Counted from the first letter of the stretch, positions 1 to 13,336 are shown. The stretch: 64,000 bases of DNA from Talinum fruticosum (GCA_021018815.1 JAITYX010000074.1:372001-436000), one strand, 5' to 3'. The notes: generated by a model from the sequence alone, not told the origin. Numbers and translations are program-made.

Positions 1-1522
1 CATGGCCAACAAAAGCTTTTCAGGAGTAATTCAACTGGGGTGATGAAGAAGAGCTAAAGAGGGTATCTAAAAGGAGTTAGCAGTATCCCATATACAACAA
101 TTAAATAAGATTTATATCTAATTGATGAACCATTAATCAGAAGTCCTCTCTTCTTAGCTGACATCCTTGCCTCCTGTTTGACCTGCATCACCTGCCTTCG
201 AATTCGGGCATTCTCTAGTTTCCTTGTGTGGAAAATTGAGGGAGTTCCTTGCAAGCCTTCAATTTAATGTATCTCTCTTCCCCTCGGTCCCAATAACACA
301 CTGTCAGATGCTCAGTACAGGTAGTCAAGTGTCTGTTTATCCCTTTTAAATTTTCATTGTGATGCTTGTCTCATGTATAAATTAAGCTTATGGCACAAGT
401 GATTTGATTTTTCTTTCTGACTGCTTGCTATGTTCGTTCATTAGACATTCAATTTTACAGGTTAGTTTGTGTATCTCTCGTCGAATCTCATATATCCAGG
501 TCCAATGTGGGCAATGTCTGCTCTGCTTAGGTAACAGAAAAAAATTGAAATCAATGTAACCATTGAGTATGGATTATAATGAGCAAGAAGCTTATCGCTT
601 GCTGATTCCTGATGACAGCTTCGATTCAGGATATGCAGCACGAAATTCCATCCCAAGTCTAATTTTTGATGCAAGTATTTGGCACAGGGGAAGGCTGCCC
701 ACACAGGCCGCTAGTCCTGTATTTCAAAACAGATCCACAAGTTACATTTTTTCTGTTCATTTGTTTTCTTTTGTTGAGTGTGCTCCATAGATTGTCATTG
801 CAGTAGGTACTGAATGTGTCAGCTTAATTCCTTCATAATTCAAGTTGGGAAATTTTCTTATCTGAAAAGAAGTAATATAATGAATATATGTAAGAGATTC
901 AGAGATCCGCAAGAAACTTGAAAGAAGGACGAGTCTGGTTTGAGTTTCCATGTGTAGATCACCCTCATCAAAATGACCAAATCTATGTCTCTGTGTGTTC
1001 AGAAACAGTTGGTTAATTACCGGGCGGTATTTTTGTTAATATTGCTTCTGCAAGTATAAGGAGCTATACTTCCAATTTCTATGGTATCATAAACTAGGGA
1101 GTAGTGAATACATAGTTTTTAAGCATTAGTTGTCTATAATTTTATGAACATTTTTTCAATAATATGAGTATTCACCTTTGGAGACAAATTAAAATGAGGG
1201 TCCTCAATTTTGACAAAGAGGGCTCTAGGTCCTTTAAAAAATCATTAGATCTTGCAGCAAACTTTTTAGACAACAACAAAAGTTGCCTGGCATAAAGTGA
1301 CAACCATATTAGCTTACAGATTGGTTACAGTTGCAAGGTAGGTATTTTGTCTGAAATATAATTCCATCATTTTTATCAAAATTGATCAACGAGGACATAA
1401 TTTAATTATTAATTTAAGACTAATTTATACTTGTTTCTTTTGGGGTGTTTCGTTTACAGTTTTTGATGGAAAAAAGAGTTATTTGAAGGGTTTATGTATT
1501 GTGACTAAGTCAAACATTTAAA

Positions 1523-1684
1523 TGGATGTTTGATAACAACTGTTTAGCGCTAAACAACTTTTTTCAAAAACTCTTCTATTAGTATTTTAAAAATAGTTGT
1601 TTGTAAAATGACACATTTGTCCAAAAATTTGAAGAAATTACGATATATGTCAACAACCATATTATTTTTTTTGATGGACAACCC

Positions 1685-1760
<76 letters not shown>

Positions 1761-2083
1761 GTGATATTATTTTTTTAAATTAAATATAATAAATATTATA
1801 TTAGATAGAAAATAAATATAAATTTTGTAAAAATAGTAAGAAAATGAAGTTTTATGAATGAAGATAATTTGTATACAAAACATAAATATAATTATATTTA
1901 AAAAGAAAATAAAATCATATATATAAATTTAAAGGACAATTTAGACGTAAGAGCATAAATATTCACCAAATATCTTTTCCTCAAACATTTAATTTTATGA
2001 GACATATTTTCAAAAAACAACTAATTGAAACTATTAATAACAAACAGTAAGATAAACAACCAATAACTATTTGCCAAACATAT
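1523..2083. mobile_element. Possible MITE (imperfect inverted ends ATGTTTG...CAAACAT)
   Basis: The left end reads ATGTTTGATAACAACTGTTT and the right end, reverse-complemented, reads ATGTTTGGCAAATAGTTATT. The first seven bases are identical and later matches are patchy. The interior is AT-rich, has no coding potential and contains the TTA microsatellite. The flanks share only AAATG, so the target duplication is not convincing. A similar end (ATGTTTGGCAA) is found near 41440, which hints at a repeated family. Confidence 0.3.
1685..1760. repeat. (TTA)n microsatellite
   Basis: About 25 uninterrupted TTA/ATT units. Confidence 0.95.
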
Positions 2084-3413
2084 ATAAATGAAGCATAAGG
2101 GTCAATATAGGCCGACATTGAATATAAATATTTAGTAACAACTTATAAAAATTATTTACTAGTTGGCAGCTACAAATTATACTACCGTGCTAGATTTAAC
2201 TACTCTTCTCTTTTCCTTTTATTTATTCATGATTAATTTGATCAATAAATCCATAATTTTCCCACAAGATCATCAAAAAATTAGTATGAAGATCCACTAT
2301 TTTGTGGAAACTATTTTTAGGGCCTGTAACAATTGAACGAATTATTATGGACACCTCATGTTTTATTGAACCTATTTTGGGTTGATTTTGATTCTTTAAT
2401 ACCCGACGAATGTTAAATTTTTTTTATAGACATAAAAAATGATAATTGACATTAATTCCCTTATTTAATGGTTTAAAAATGTCAAAAAAATCAAAAATAA
2501 TTTCCTGTAAAAATTTTAAAAAGCAGGCTATCTACAAATCTTTTTTTTTTTCTGCAAAACAGTTGGTACTTCATAGCTATTTTTTTGCAAAATAATCTTA
2601 TAAAAAGAGAAATTATATTTACACTCTTAGAAAGTATACAAAAAGTAAATTGTGACTTATTAGATGAAAAATATTATCATGCAAATAAGAATTTTAATGA
2701 TAAAATTAAAGTAAACGAATCATAATGTATAGACATGTTATTTATATACTTTCTATTATTGGAAATATAGAGTTTTTATTTTTATTTATATTCTTAAAAG
2801 TTAAATCTCCCTAGTGATAATTTTATTTAGGATAAAGACACTTTTAAAATGTCTTGTCTTGGCCTATATTAATGTATTTTATGATTTAAAACTACTATTT
2901 TTTTTAATAATTATAATTAATTATGAAGGTAAAGCTTTAATAATTATCGGCTACGCGAACTCAACCTTGCCTAAGAGGTATGTCATATGCATAATTTTAC
3001 AAATATAAAATATGATCAATAAATGACTATTTTATACAATTTATAAGTTGTAACACAATTATATTTTTAATTATACCATTCTTTTTCAATTTATTACACA
3101 ATGTAATAATTTTTAAGTTTAGAAAAGATATTTAAGGTGTCCCATATCATATTAATGTAAATTTTATATTTATTTTATTAGAATACTTGCAATGGTGGAT
3201 AAAATGGTCTCAAATGTCAACTTGATTCACTTATCAACGACCACTTAAAAACAAAGACTTTTCTGTCATTGACTTGACTTGCACAGTTATTCCATTCATG
3301 TAAATATCTGCCAAGCCACACATAGCATAACATACAAGCTTATCTTTGAAAAAGTTTACATTTCCTACAGCAAATCACAGCCAGCATAAAAAGAAAAACC
3401 ATCAACCTCCACC

Positions 3414-5740
3414 ATGTACCCGGCAGCTGCGGCTTTCTCCGCCCGGCGACGATCATCGGTAACGCCACCCGGGGTTTCAGGTGCTCCTCCTGCAGCATCA
3501 TCGGGGCCACTGGTTGCGCCTCGAAAAGCCTCCACGTGGGATTCTTTGCACGCACCACGTCATAATCCGACAGCCTCCGATATCTCAGCTCGAAAGGCAT
3601 CTGCCACCGCTGATTATTCTACTGGCCCACCGCCGGAAAATTCTCCAGCCGGCAGCATCGCTGGCCGGAAGGCGTCAAGTTATAGGGAGGATACAACGCA
3701 TATGGGTGGTGGAGCCCGCAGTTCGGCCTCTGACATAGCAGGCCGAAGAGCCACGGCTATGGATCGGCCACCGTGGGATAAGTTTGCTGGGCCTCCTCCC
3801 TCCAACGAAGGGTCAACTTGGGGTTGGATGTCTCAGATCGCTACTATCACTTCTAGTGCTGGTACTACAGTTACAGGTGCACTTTAATTTCTACCTCTCC
3901 TTTATGTCTTTTTCTTTAATAAAAAAAAAGTTGTTAGGAATAGTGGCCCACTACTTATCACATCATGTACGATGGTGTTGTTATCTGATAGATAGTAAGT
4001 TAGTTATATGATTAATCATAAAAAGTTATAATGAGGTACAAATAACTGTAAATTTAATAGTTGTATGGCTATATTAAATTATGCAAGATGACTATGAGTA
4101 TATAATATATCTTAATATAAGTATTAACGACGGTAAATTTTAAAAGATATATTTCGATTCCTTTGTAAAATATGGTGCACTATTATGTTAAGTTTATCTA
4201 TTGAGTTATAAGTAGTGTTGCGTTGATTTGGCCTGAGATGGTAATTTGTTTGAAGTTTAAATGAGGTAAAAAGTTCAATACAAGACAAGACAACGGAGAA
4301 TGAGAAATCAAAATTGAAATCTTAATCACTACAAATCATTAGTTTTGACTTTTATATAAATAAACTCTGTAATTTTCAAAGCATTTACTTTAATTCTGTG
4401 GCTACAGAAGCACAGCTTGACTAATGAGACTAGACTACACCATTTTAAACTCAATTAGGCCAGAATTTGGCTCTGCTCATGCTTCACCAAATTGATTACT
4501 TCTCTAATTAAAATGATGATAAATGTCTGATTACTGAAGAGGTTTGTGGCCGGATGACCTCAATCATCCCCTCTCCTTGCGCTCGATTTTGGAGGAGACA
4601 ATTTCTTTTTTATGCAAATGAAACTGTGATGGGTTGCGGGTTCTCCACTTTAAGTATGAGTTTTGATAACTTCCTCCCCTCCGTCTGTTGTGATCCACTG
4701 AATTGCCCTAAAATAAAGGCCTAATGGTTTTGCTTGTTCAACCAAAATATAAAACGATAATATGTATCTGTTTCATTTCTTTGTTCTTGTAGAGAGAAAT
4801 CGGGTATTTTACATCGGCAACATTGACTACATATTTGACAACTTCAATGACCAAAGTCTAGCAATTGACGACCTAAGGGCTGTGATGTCCTCTTACGGAG
4901 TTGATACGGGCAGTGTCGAAGGCATTGCAAAGCAGATTGATCCCAAAATGCATGGAAATTTCAAAGTCAATTCTCACAACAAGCAAATTCTACTCACCAC
5001 AAACATGAAATTCTCTCAACCAAGAGACCCTCTCAACAATTTAAGGCAGGCTAGCGATTGTTTCCAGCATAATCTGCTTGCACCTCTTCATTTTGCTGGG
5101 TATATCTTTGACATTCTTATTGGATCTGGATGCCTAGGTAAGTAACATGAGGCCCCCCCGGCGAACACTTGACGCCCATTGAAATTGGTAGATTTGACCC
5201 ATACTTGATTTTGTTGTAGGGGGACCACCACCATTTATGCTTTTGGGAATGTATGGCATATTGGGTGTTTTAGGAGGATCGACCAACCATTTGCTGACTA
5301 CGAAAGATGTCGAGACCTTTATAAGCATGTGGAGGGTAGTCAATCCAGATGAAGCTCAAGAACTTGAGCATTTGGTCAATGATTATAATGGGACTCTCCC
5401 TTGCATGGATTTCTACAATTTGTTGTATCGTCGAAATGCCTTTGGAAAACAGAGGATGGAAATGTTCGATACTAAGGGGCCTCATGACCCGTCGTTTCTC
5501 TTCTCCTTGATGGACAAGGATGAAGACGGTTTCCTCCTCCCTGCTGATCTACAGAGTTTCGCCACCATCTTTGGCCGATCTCCATCCAATGAGGTGATCC
5601 ATCGTGTGACTAGAAATCTCGATTTGGATGGCGATGGCAAGATCAACTATGAGGATTTTCGTCGGACAATGACAGCTTTGTTGAATGGGATGACATGGGA
5701 GTTTTGGCTGGTTGCTATCTTGCTTATATTGAAGCTCTAG
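3414..5740 (+). CDS. EF-hand calcium-binding protein with basophilic phosphosite-like N-terminus and hydrophobic C-tail
   Basis: Three exons join in frame with GT-AG introns: 3414-3876, 4793-5137, 5220-5740, giving 442 aa. The start lies in the good context CCACCATG. Residues 1-154 (exon 1) are Ala/Ser/Pro-rich and low complexity, with five Arg-[Arg/Lys]-x-[Ser/Thr] motifs near residues 12-15, 37-40, 60-63, 85-88 and 111-114. Exon 2 continues with a helical, acidic stretch that may hold a decayed EF-hand. A Gly-rich hydrophobic segment spans the exon 2/3 junction (about residues 258-290). Two canonical EF-hand loops follow: DKDEDGFLLPAD at about 368-379 and DLDGDGKINYED at about 404-415; both have Asp at positions 1, 3, 5 and 12 and Gly at 6. 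The last 13 residues are strongly hydrophobic. Calcium binding is a confident family inference. Membrane association and phosphorylation are inferences from composition. I do not recognise a named orthologue. Confidence 0.85.
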
Positions 5741-5841
5741 GTCTTTTCTAAATGAATGTTGTGGTTAATGTGATGTCCTCATCTTATATTCAACCTTATG
5801 TCGGGGCTTTATGCCTTAAAAAAAATATATATGGCAACATC

Positions 5842-5893
<52 letters not shown>

Positions 5894-7330
5894 TGGCAAA
5901 TATATGTAAACTTGATTATTGACTTATGGGATTAAAAAGTGTTGTATTGAGTATTTTACAATGACTAGAAGTCTACAACAATGTAATTTGAGTTAATTGA
6001 CGAGACTACTGCCAATGAAAGCTAAATTCAGCCAACTTGCTGGCTATTTGTTTGCTTTTAAGTTGCTGCATTTGTTGATTAGGGCTTAGTGGTCCCTAAT
6101 GCATGTAACTAAGCTCATACAATATTCACTTGATACTAAGCACAACTTATAAGGAAATTGTCTCTACCAATATTCAAACTTTGGTGGAAAGAATAGAAGT
6201 ATGAAGTGCTCACTTGATCGTAAACTCATACAACAGGTCTAAAATAAGATTATAACTAATTAACTAATTCAACCCAAAATTACCAAAAAAAAAAAACCTA
6301 GAAACTAAACAATTCTGGTGTAGTTAAAGAACACACGGTGTTAAAGTTGAAACCCTTGAGTGGATTGCTCTTTCGTCCATTTAGTAACCTTCCTAACTTC
6401 ATTTTAGGCTTGTCCATGACCCTGATTATTTTAAAATGAACTTCATCAAACTTTTATGCACACATATTGCTAGCAACTGGACTTGTTTTGGCCTGGACTG
6501 AAGTGAAAGGTATGGAACCATCTTAGCAGCAATAGGGATGGAAATAGAAGAATATATCTATCACAAGATGTCCACAATATAACCAAAAATTGTCTAAAAT
6601 ATTAGAGACTAATAAATACAAAAATTGTTCCAAAATAAAAAATCTGCTAAAAACTAGGAACTCTATATGCTGAAATCGGACTTCATGCAAGGACACTCCT
6701 TTTCATGAATCATCTTCCTTGATTGCATTTGGGACTTATTCAAGACCATAATAGTCTCAAACTGCATTACCTCCAAGTTTAATGCAAAACTTTAGCTCCT
6801 AGCTGATGAACTTGTACATGCTCGTATTGGTTTGAATGCTTGGCAAACCTGTTGGTAGCATTGGAGATGGTTTTTCTCCATCATAAGTGTTCAAAACAAA
6901 GCTAAAATACTATCCAAATTATTACAAACTAAATCTGAATAAAATGTTCAGAAAATAAAAAGAACTCAAAGGGTTGTTTGTTAAGATCAAGGCTGAATGG
7001 TCAAGTTTTGCATTATTGCATTAATTCCATCTTGTGTGACTTAGACAAGGTCATTACACCCTTAATCTGCATTGTCTTGACCTTCTTTCTCACTCCTCTA
7101 CCCTGCAGCTTGTCCTGCGCATCTTCAAACTGAGCTGCAGTGGCCGAAACTTAGCTGGCTGCATGCACCTCAGCTCCTCCAGGCTCTTATACCTATCCTT
7201 GATGGATTGAGCCAAATAAGGCCAGGACTGATTGATTTTGAACTGTATCCAGAGACTGCTGCATTGTTTGAACCTTCAGCTACCTGTAATACTTCCGAGA
7301 TTGTTTCAGGTTGAACCCTATCGAGATTAA
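5741..7330. other. Intergenic; no gene seen
   Basis: This is 3' flank of the EF-hand gene followed by AT-rich sequence with a TA repeat. No open frame of plausible composition or recognisable transposon end was seen. Confidence 0.5.
5844..5885. repeat. (TA)n microsatellite
   Basis: About 21 TA units just downstream of the EF-hand gene. Confidence 0.9.
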
Positions 7331-7780
7331 GGCTCTATTTGATTTTCTAAGAAAATTAGAAGGAAAGAAAAAATGTGGAAAATGAATTTTTTTCCCATGT
7401 TTGAATTGAAGAAAAATGAGAGAAAAAAATTTGATCGAAAAACTCATGTAAAATTTTGTCAATTTGATCAATCATATTTTCCTTCCAAAATTGAGAGGAA
7501 AATGGAAGAAAAATTTCACAAAGAGAGAGAAATGAAAAAAGAGAGAGAATTCTATTAAGAAATGCCATTAAAAATTTTCTCTCTCCTCTCAATTAATCAA
7601 TGCTATTGAGTATTTTCTCTATACTCTCCATGACAATGTAATGATTATAATTTTTTTCCCTTTATTTTTCCTTGAACCAAACATAAGAAAAAAATTAATT
7701 TCCTCTTAACTTTTTTTCCTCATCATTTTTTTCTATTTAAATTTTATTTTCAACCCATTTTCTTAGAATTAAATAGAGTC
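7331..7780. mobile_element. Tourist-like MITE (PIF/Harbinger type), TSD TAA
   Basis: The left end GGCTCTATTTGATTTTCTAA and the reverse complement of the right end, GACTCTATTTAATTCTAAGA, are imperfect terminal inverted repeats. The flanks are TAA at 7328-7330 and TAA at 7781-7783, the three-base target duplication known for PIF/Harbinger MITEs. The 450-bp interior is rich in GAAA/TTTC runs. The short open frames read on both strands across it are artefacts of those runs. The family assignment rests on the TSD size and the G-rich TIR start. Confidence 0.7.
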
Positions 7781-7783
7781 TAA

Positions 7784-8900
7784 GTGAAACTAATATAACA
7801 AGCACGAATATTGATAGGGGACTTGAATAAGAAGCGGCACCAATACGATGACACATCATTTTCTAAAGTATTAGGATATAACACGTATAATAGACATCCT
7901 CTTTTAAAAATATATATTTTATTTAATTTTTAGTATATTTTTAGCCTTGGAAATGTTATATTTATTGTGCAGCGGCAAAGCTATTAATAGGCCAAGGGGG
8001 CCATCAACCCCCCCAACCACAAAAAAAATTAATGGCTTTATTTATTGGTAATTATTGATGCATGCAAAGAAAAATTATGTCATGATTAAAAATTACGAAC
8101 TTAGATATTCAGAAATTAGCATATTATTCCTCCGTCCCCAACAAATCTTTATTTTTTACTTTTTGATGTTAAATTTCGTAAATTTTGACCAATGATTTAT
8201 CAAAATATATATTGATTTATAATATAAAACAAATGTCAATATATTTATATTATTTAATTCTAAGAATCGATAGTTAAAGTAATACATTAAAAGCCACAAA
8301 ATATCAAGCAGTACAATTATTTCTGGTACAGAGGGAGCATATATTTTACAATTAAATAGTGTAGTATTAAATACACATCAAATATGTATTTTTCTTATCT
8401 AAAACTGACACGTCAAGTCTTGTAGGGTAAAAATCCCAAGACCATGATATAAGTCGTGAATGCATCGTGGACATAGGTTTCTTTTCTGTTGTTATATTTT
8501 TTTTTAAAAAAAAGGATGAAGTTTGTTAATTAAATACCATATTATATCTCTAATAAATATCAAACTTAAACAAATTTATAATTAAAATAATAAATAAATC
8601 TTTCGATTAAAACTGCTATATGAAATTATTCTGAAATCTCCTGTTTCACTCAATTGATGCATCATTATAAAACTGATAACGAGATATCCACAAATCACAT
8701 ATTGCCTTTCCATCAAAGAAATTTATTTGTTATATACTAGTTCGAATTTGAAGAGTTCTGATATATGTTACAAATCTATCTGACAATCAATCAATAGCTC
8801 AATTACAAACAAGAATAATATACTATGAAAGAAATTGATAGAATAACTCTAAGAGTAAGAGTAATATCACCCATTTGAAGGGGGCATAAAGAAAGAATAT
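7784..8900. other. Intergenic; no gene seen
   Basis: AT-rich sequence between the MITE and the Gypsy gag fragment. It contains a C-rich patch near 8000 but no coding signal. The missing left part of the Gypsy-type element (pol, second LTR) was not found here. Confidence 0.45.
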
Positions 8901-9608
8901 TTATTTATGTAAAAAAATTGGTAAAATACAAAAGAAAGAAATATTGGAGCTTATTATTGGCAAAAAGTGAATGAACTTTCCGTCCCCTCCCTTCCTTCTG
9001 ACCTCTTCTCTCTCTTCGGCGTATATTTCCATGACCTGGATGGAGTCAGCGGCCTTCCGGAGTGCCTCAGCTGGATAGAATATCTTCTTTTTAGCGAGGA
9101 AAAATTTGAATCTCTCGCCCCTGAGTCCGTTAAGGAAGACAGTGTAGGCGACTCCGTCTTGAAGATCAGGGATAAGAACAACCTTCCCATGGAACCTCTG
9201 AACATAGTCCTCAAGGATCTCATTCCTCCCCTGTTTGATTTTGGAGAGGTGGATGTTGGTCTTCTTTTGTTTGCAACTCGCGATGAATTGTGCAACAAAT
9301 TTCTGGCAGAATTCTTCAAAGGAAGAGATGATTCCTTGAGGAAGACCGTTGAACCATTTCTGTGCGACTCCCTTTAGCGTGGCGGGGAAGAATCGACAAT
9401 AGGTCGCATCATCGCCATCCTGCACATATATATGGGACTTGTAGTATGCCAGGTGGTCCTTAGGGTCGGTCGTGCTATTGTACGGGTCGATGTCAGGGAC
9501 CCTTATCTTCTTCATCCTTGGAGCGTTCATGATTTTTTTTTGAAAATGGGGTGTTGAAAGTGGGGGTTGGAGTCGTAGGGCTTCTACCAGGGAAGGGCTC
9601 TTCCTCAT
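8901..9608 (-). pseudogene. gag: Retrotransposon gag, core domain (fragment)
   Basis: A 235-residue open frame with an ATG at 9608-9606. It holds the retrotransposon gag domain pattern (PF03732-like): DPKDHLAYYKSHIYVQDGDD, then KGVAQKWFNGLP, then FVAQFIASCKQKK and the Leu/Lys-rich end. The C-terminus degenerates into unrelated hydrophobic residues after about residue 215, where the element is truncated. It is the downstream half of the gag whose start lies at 13336; the intervening 2.9 kb is a later insertion. The frame is intact over the domain, so decay is modest. Confidence 0.8.
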
Positions 9609-9837
9609 CTCAAATCGAGGGGAGTGCGCCTGACCCTCTCTGACTTTTCAGGACCCTTCATGGCTGATTGTGCGTGATGCCTATCCCTTGATCGCCTGGG
9701 CTCCCGAACGACAGACTGCTCCTGGTCATGCCTGGGAGCATTGTAGGCTTGCTGAGAATCGCGACCATGCGTAGCTAATCATTCGGGACTAGCTGACCTT
9801 CTGCTCCCCTGAGGCCTTTTCCGTACGTTCAGTGCAA

Positions 9838-9842
9838 GGGCA
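9838..9842. repeat. Target site duplication GGGCA (left copy)
   Basis: GGGCA directly before the TG start of the 2.9-kb insertion; the second copy is at 12774-12778. Confidence 0.7.
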
Positions 9843-12437
9843 TGTAACGCCCCAAAACCCATAATCACCAGTTTAGTCATAATGACTGACTAACTAGTAA
9901 TTAGCGCAGCGGAAATATAGGTTAGAGGCGTTACCACCGTTTCAAACAAGGAACAAGGTAACAATCAGATAGAATACGTGCAATACTTGATAAGGTATGA
10001 ATTCAAAAGTAAAATGTCCGACGAAAACAGCATAAGTAGAGAAAATAAAATACATGCCGCCAGGGTAATGACTTAAAACACAACCAAAATAAATCAAGAC
10101 ACGACAGGTCACCACCACTATGAGCCCCTAAGACAGTTCGACCAGTAGACAACCTACTTCTTGCTCCCTTTTGGAGTACCTTTACCTAAAACAAAACAGA
10201 TAAAACATTTTGAAATAATGAGCCAAAGCTCAATACGCTTATCCATGTACTGTAAATAATTAGGTAAAGATATATGATTTGAGCGCATGCATTTCAATTC
10301 ATTTATAAATCAGACAGGAAGAAGATAGAAAAACAATTATTCATTTATTATCTGAGTGGCTCCTTACGATCATTGGTTTCCCCAAATATGCACATACCCA
10401 GACCGATCGCCAAAGTTTGGTTGATAATGGCCAAATATATATATGATATGATATGATCATGATAACATGATTGATATGGGGCGGGCTACATAATTAGGTG
10501 ACAAATAATATTTGAAATGGTTCATTTCATTAAGCAAACCATTTGATATTGTTATGTATAAACATATGGGTTTTCATAAGGTACAAGCAATAAACATACC
10601 TTAAATCATGCAAATATTCCTTCTGATCCCTTTGAAGTTGCTGACTCGGATGAATGACGTGGATGCCTTAACAAAATAAGGTGTTTCATTAATAGGTTCA
10701 ATATTCTTAGTAATCAAATTTATTATCGTTATTATTGTCATCGCTATCGTTATTACTATTGTTATCATTTACATTATTTCCTTTTTGTAACTTCGCATGA
10801 CTAGATGAATTAATGAAGGCAAAATCACTTCGTATATTGTTAAAGCGGTTGGTTAAATTTTATAGGTTGAAGTTTTAAAGTAACACTCGTAAGTTATACC
10901 AACTCCTCTTGTCACGCTATATGCTCATAAGATTCACTTGACCGTTTCTCCATAAAACACTTACTTTGTTAATTGGTCCCTTCCTAAATTAAGTCTCTTA
11001 CCCACCTAATTGTTTAATCCTCCAACGTTGATTAATTCTTCACTTGGATATCTAACCCAATTCTTATAAATCGCCTACGTTAGCTTATTTTCTTAAATTC
11101 TCAACCTCATTATTTACTTCAATAATCCAAATCACTTCTTTCCTTTAACTCTCAAAATAACTTATTTTCTTTAATCTTCCCAAAATTACTTATTGTCTTC
11201 AACTTTTTAAAATCATTCAACTTACCTATTCTCCTTAATTCACATTTTTAATCCATATCCTCATAGCACAACATGCATGCCCACTTTAGTTAATCTCTTC
11301 CTCTAAAATTTTCTAATAAACTCGAGTCATCACGAAAACCAAATTTCCTTTGCTTTGGAAGTCACCACGGACCTCCCCACGGCTAGTGGGGGTCAATGGC
11401 TGATTCTAGAGATCATTAAGGGCCTTCCCATGGTTAGTGGGGACTTCTGGTGGCCACCACGGGTTATCCTACGGCTTGTGGGAGCACCCGTGGTGGGTGT
11501 TTTGGGTCAATATCTCACTGCTGGATACCACGGCCTATCTCACAAGCTGTGGGGATACCCGTGGTGGGTGGCAGAGTCTTCCAACTCCACTTTCTTATGC
11601 TCTACGAATTTTTTTGTCTTGTGATATCTCTATGAAAGGTTTACTTTATACACATTTTTCATCATTTTAAGTATCATATTAGCCAACTAAAACCCATTAA
11701 AGGCACATGCAAGATAATTACCTCTCATACCAAGATTTGGACAACCCGAGTTAACGTTTCCAATCAATGATCTCCAAAAGTATAATATTAACTATGTAAT
11801 ATGATTTTACACAATAATCCCTTGCATGCAACATCTAACTAATTATTTCTAAAAAAATTCAAGGAATTAATTAGTTGAAGGTTGAGGTTTTTACCCAAAA
11901 CCCACAAGGAAAATGAGGGTTTTTATGGTGGAAGGGATGGCTGATCGGAGCTCCGGTGACTGGTGGTGGTGGGAAGTGGCGACCAGCGGTGATGGTGGCT
12001 GGCTGGCGGCAGGTGCAGCAGCAGGTGCAGCAACAGGCAGCACGGTGGCCGACGGCAGGTGGCTCCGGTGGCGGTGGCCGGCGCTGCTGGCGGCGGTGGT
12101 CGGCAGGGAGCTGGGTTGGCAGCAGAAAGGGGATTGAGTGAGGGAGATGGTTCCTTTGGGAAAGAGAACAAATGAAGGTTGGGTTTTTGAGGTTTTTGGG
12201 GTTTAAATAGCCAAAATCAAAACCTAAAAATTTCTCTCTCCTCCATCAGAATTCCAGCCTCCTCTTTTTTTTTTTTTTTTTTTTTGTTATTGGGCCTTCT
12301 ACTCTCTACAAGCCCAAATAGCCCAATATCTAAGCCCAAGTTAAAAGAATGTCGGCTTTTTTTTTAATTCCCGACTTGACTAATTATTTGCAAACTTTAG
12401 GCGTATGAATTATTGTTATTATGATTCCGATAATGCC

Positions 12438-12555
<118 letters not shown>

Positions 12556-12658
12556 AAAGCATAATTTATTTGCTTATTTATTTATTTATCTTTGGTCAAG
12601 CGTCGTTATCATCATCCGAGTTCTGCACCACATAAAATGGTTACTTGTACAAGTACAT

Positions 12659-12680
12659 AATATATATATATATATATATA
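12659..12680. repeat. (TA)n microsatellite
   Basis: About 11 TA units near the right end of the 2.9-kb element. Confidence 0.85.
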
Positions 12681-12988
12681 ATCATAAAAAATGAAAGTGT
12701 AAATTGAAGTGCACGCGCTCATTAGTATTTATTAATCTTTGTTAATGTAAATGGTTAAGGTCGGGGCATTACAGGGCATCACCGTGACCCTCAAACCAAG
12801 CAGAGTGCGCGCTATGGGTGGCGTAGGGGGTCAAGGCTGTATGTGATGTGGCAACCTTCTCGTTGGCTCTATGAAGAGATCTCTTGGCCTCAATAATCCC
12901 CTTGGCATCACCTTCTTCGTGGCTCCTCGTTGGGAGGGGGGACTTGGTTGCTTAGGAGCGAGCGCAGTTTGTGCCTCGGTTGGCTGTG

Positions 12989-13336
12989 CTAGGGTTGCGT
13001 TCGAGGGCATCCCTCTCGAGAAGTGGCCAACAGGATGACCTCCCAGGGGGTTGCGCCATGCCTGGGAGTTGGGATATATTGAAAAGGCATGATGGGCAGG
13101 CGCTGCTCCATGGTGGCTCGCACCTGTTCTTGCACTTGTTGTGCAACAGTAGTCTTTAGGGTCTCAATCAAATTTTGAAGAGCCCCTAGGGTGATGTAAC
13201 CTTCCGGCTGAGATTGGCGGTTGCTAGTGGAGCGCTGGGACGACTCCACGTCCTCGGCTTGAGGGACACCGCAGGATTGGCCCCCGTAGGCATAGAATGA
13301 CGAGGATGAGGGGACGGGGTGGATCAGTTGCATCAC
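12989..13336 (-). pseudogene. gag: Retrotransposon gag, N-terminal part (fragment)
   Basis: A 115-residue minus frame with a Ser-rich start and a predicted helical stretch LGALQNLIETLKTTVAQQVQ, typical of the segment before the gag core in plant Gypsy elements. It begins about 75 bases after the LTR end and PBS, as expected. The frame is lost before the 2.9-kb insertion. Confidence 0.6.

Larger units (their letters stand above)
1..3413. other. Intergenic, AT-rich; no gene supported
   Basis: A frame open from the window edge (frame 1, stop TAA at 55-57, ending in Val-Met-Lys-Lys-Ser) could be the tail of a gene lying to the left, but nothing confirms it. A short + frame at 572-790 (begins Met-Asp-Tyr-Asn-Glu-Gln-Glu) has protein-like composition but matches no family I recognise and has no clear partner exon. 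The remainder is AT-rich non-coding sequence with one trinucleotide repeat and one possible MITE. The last 250 bases before 3414 are presumably promoter and leader of the EF-hand gene. Confidence 0.4.

Noticed and set aside
4762..4792. ATG at 4762 as a gene start before the EF-hand region
   Set aside because: This is intron sequence. The acceptor at 4791-4792 and the phase with exon 1 place these bases outside the coding sequence.
7280..7592. Phe/Lys-rich frames on both strands
   Set aside because: They lie over the GAAA/TTTC-rich arms of the Tourist-like MITE and overlap on opposite strands.
11355..12171. Several GC-rich frames on both strands
   Set aside because: Low-complexity composition (Trp/Gly or Pro/Ala runs), mutually overlapping, and located inside a TG...CA transposable element.
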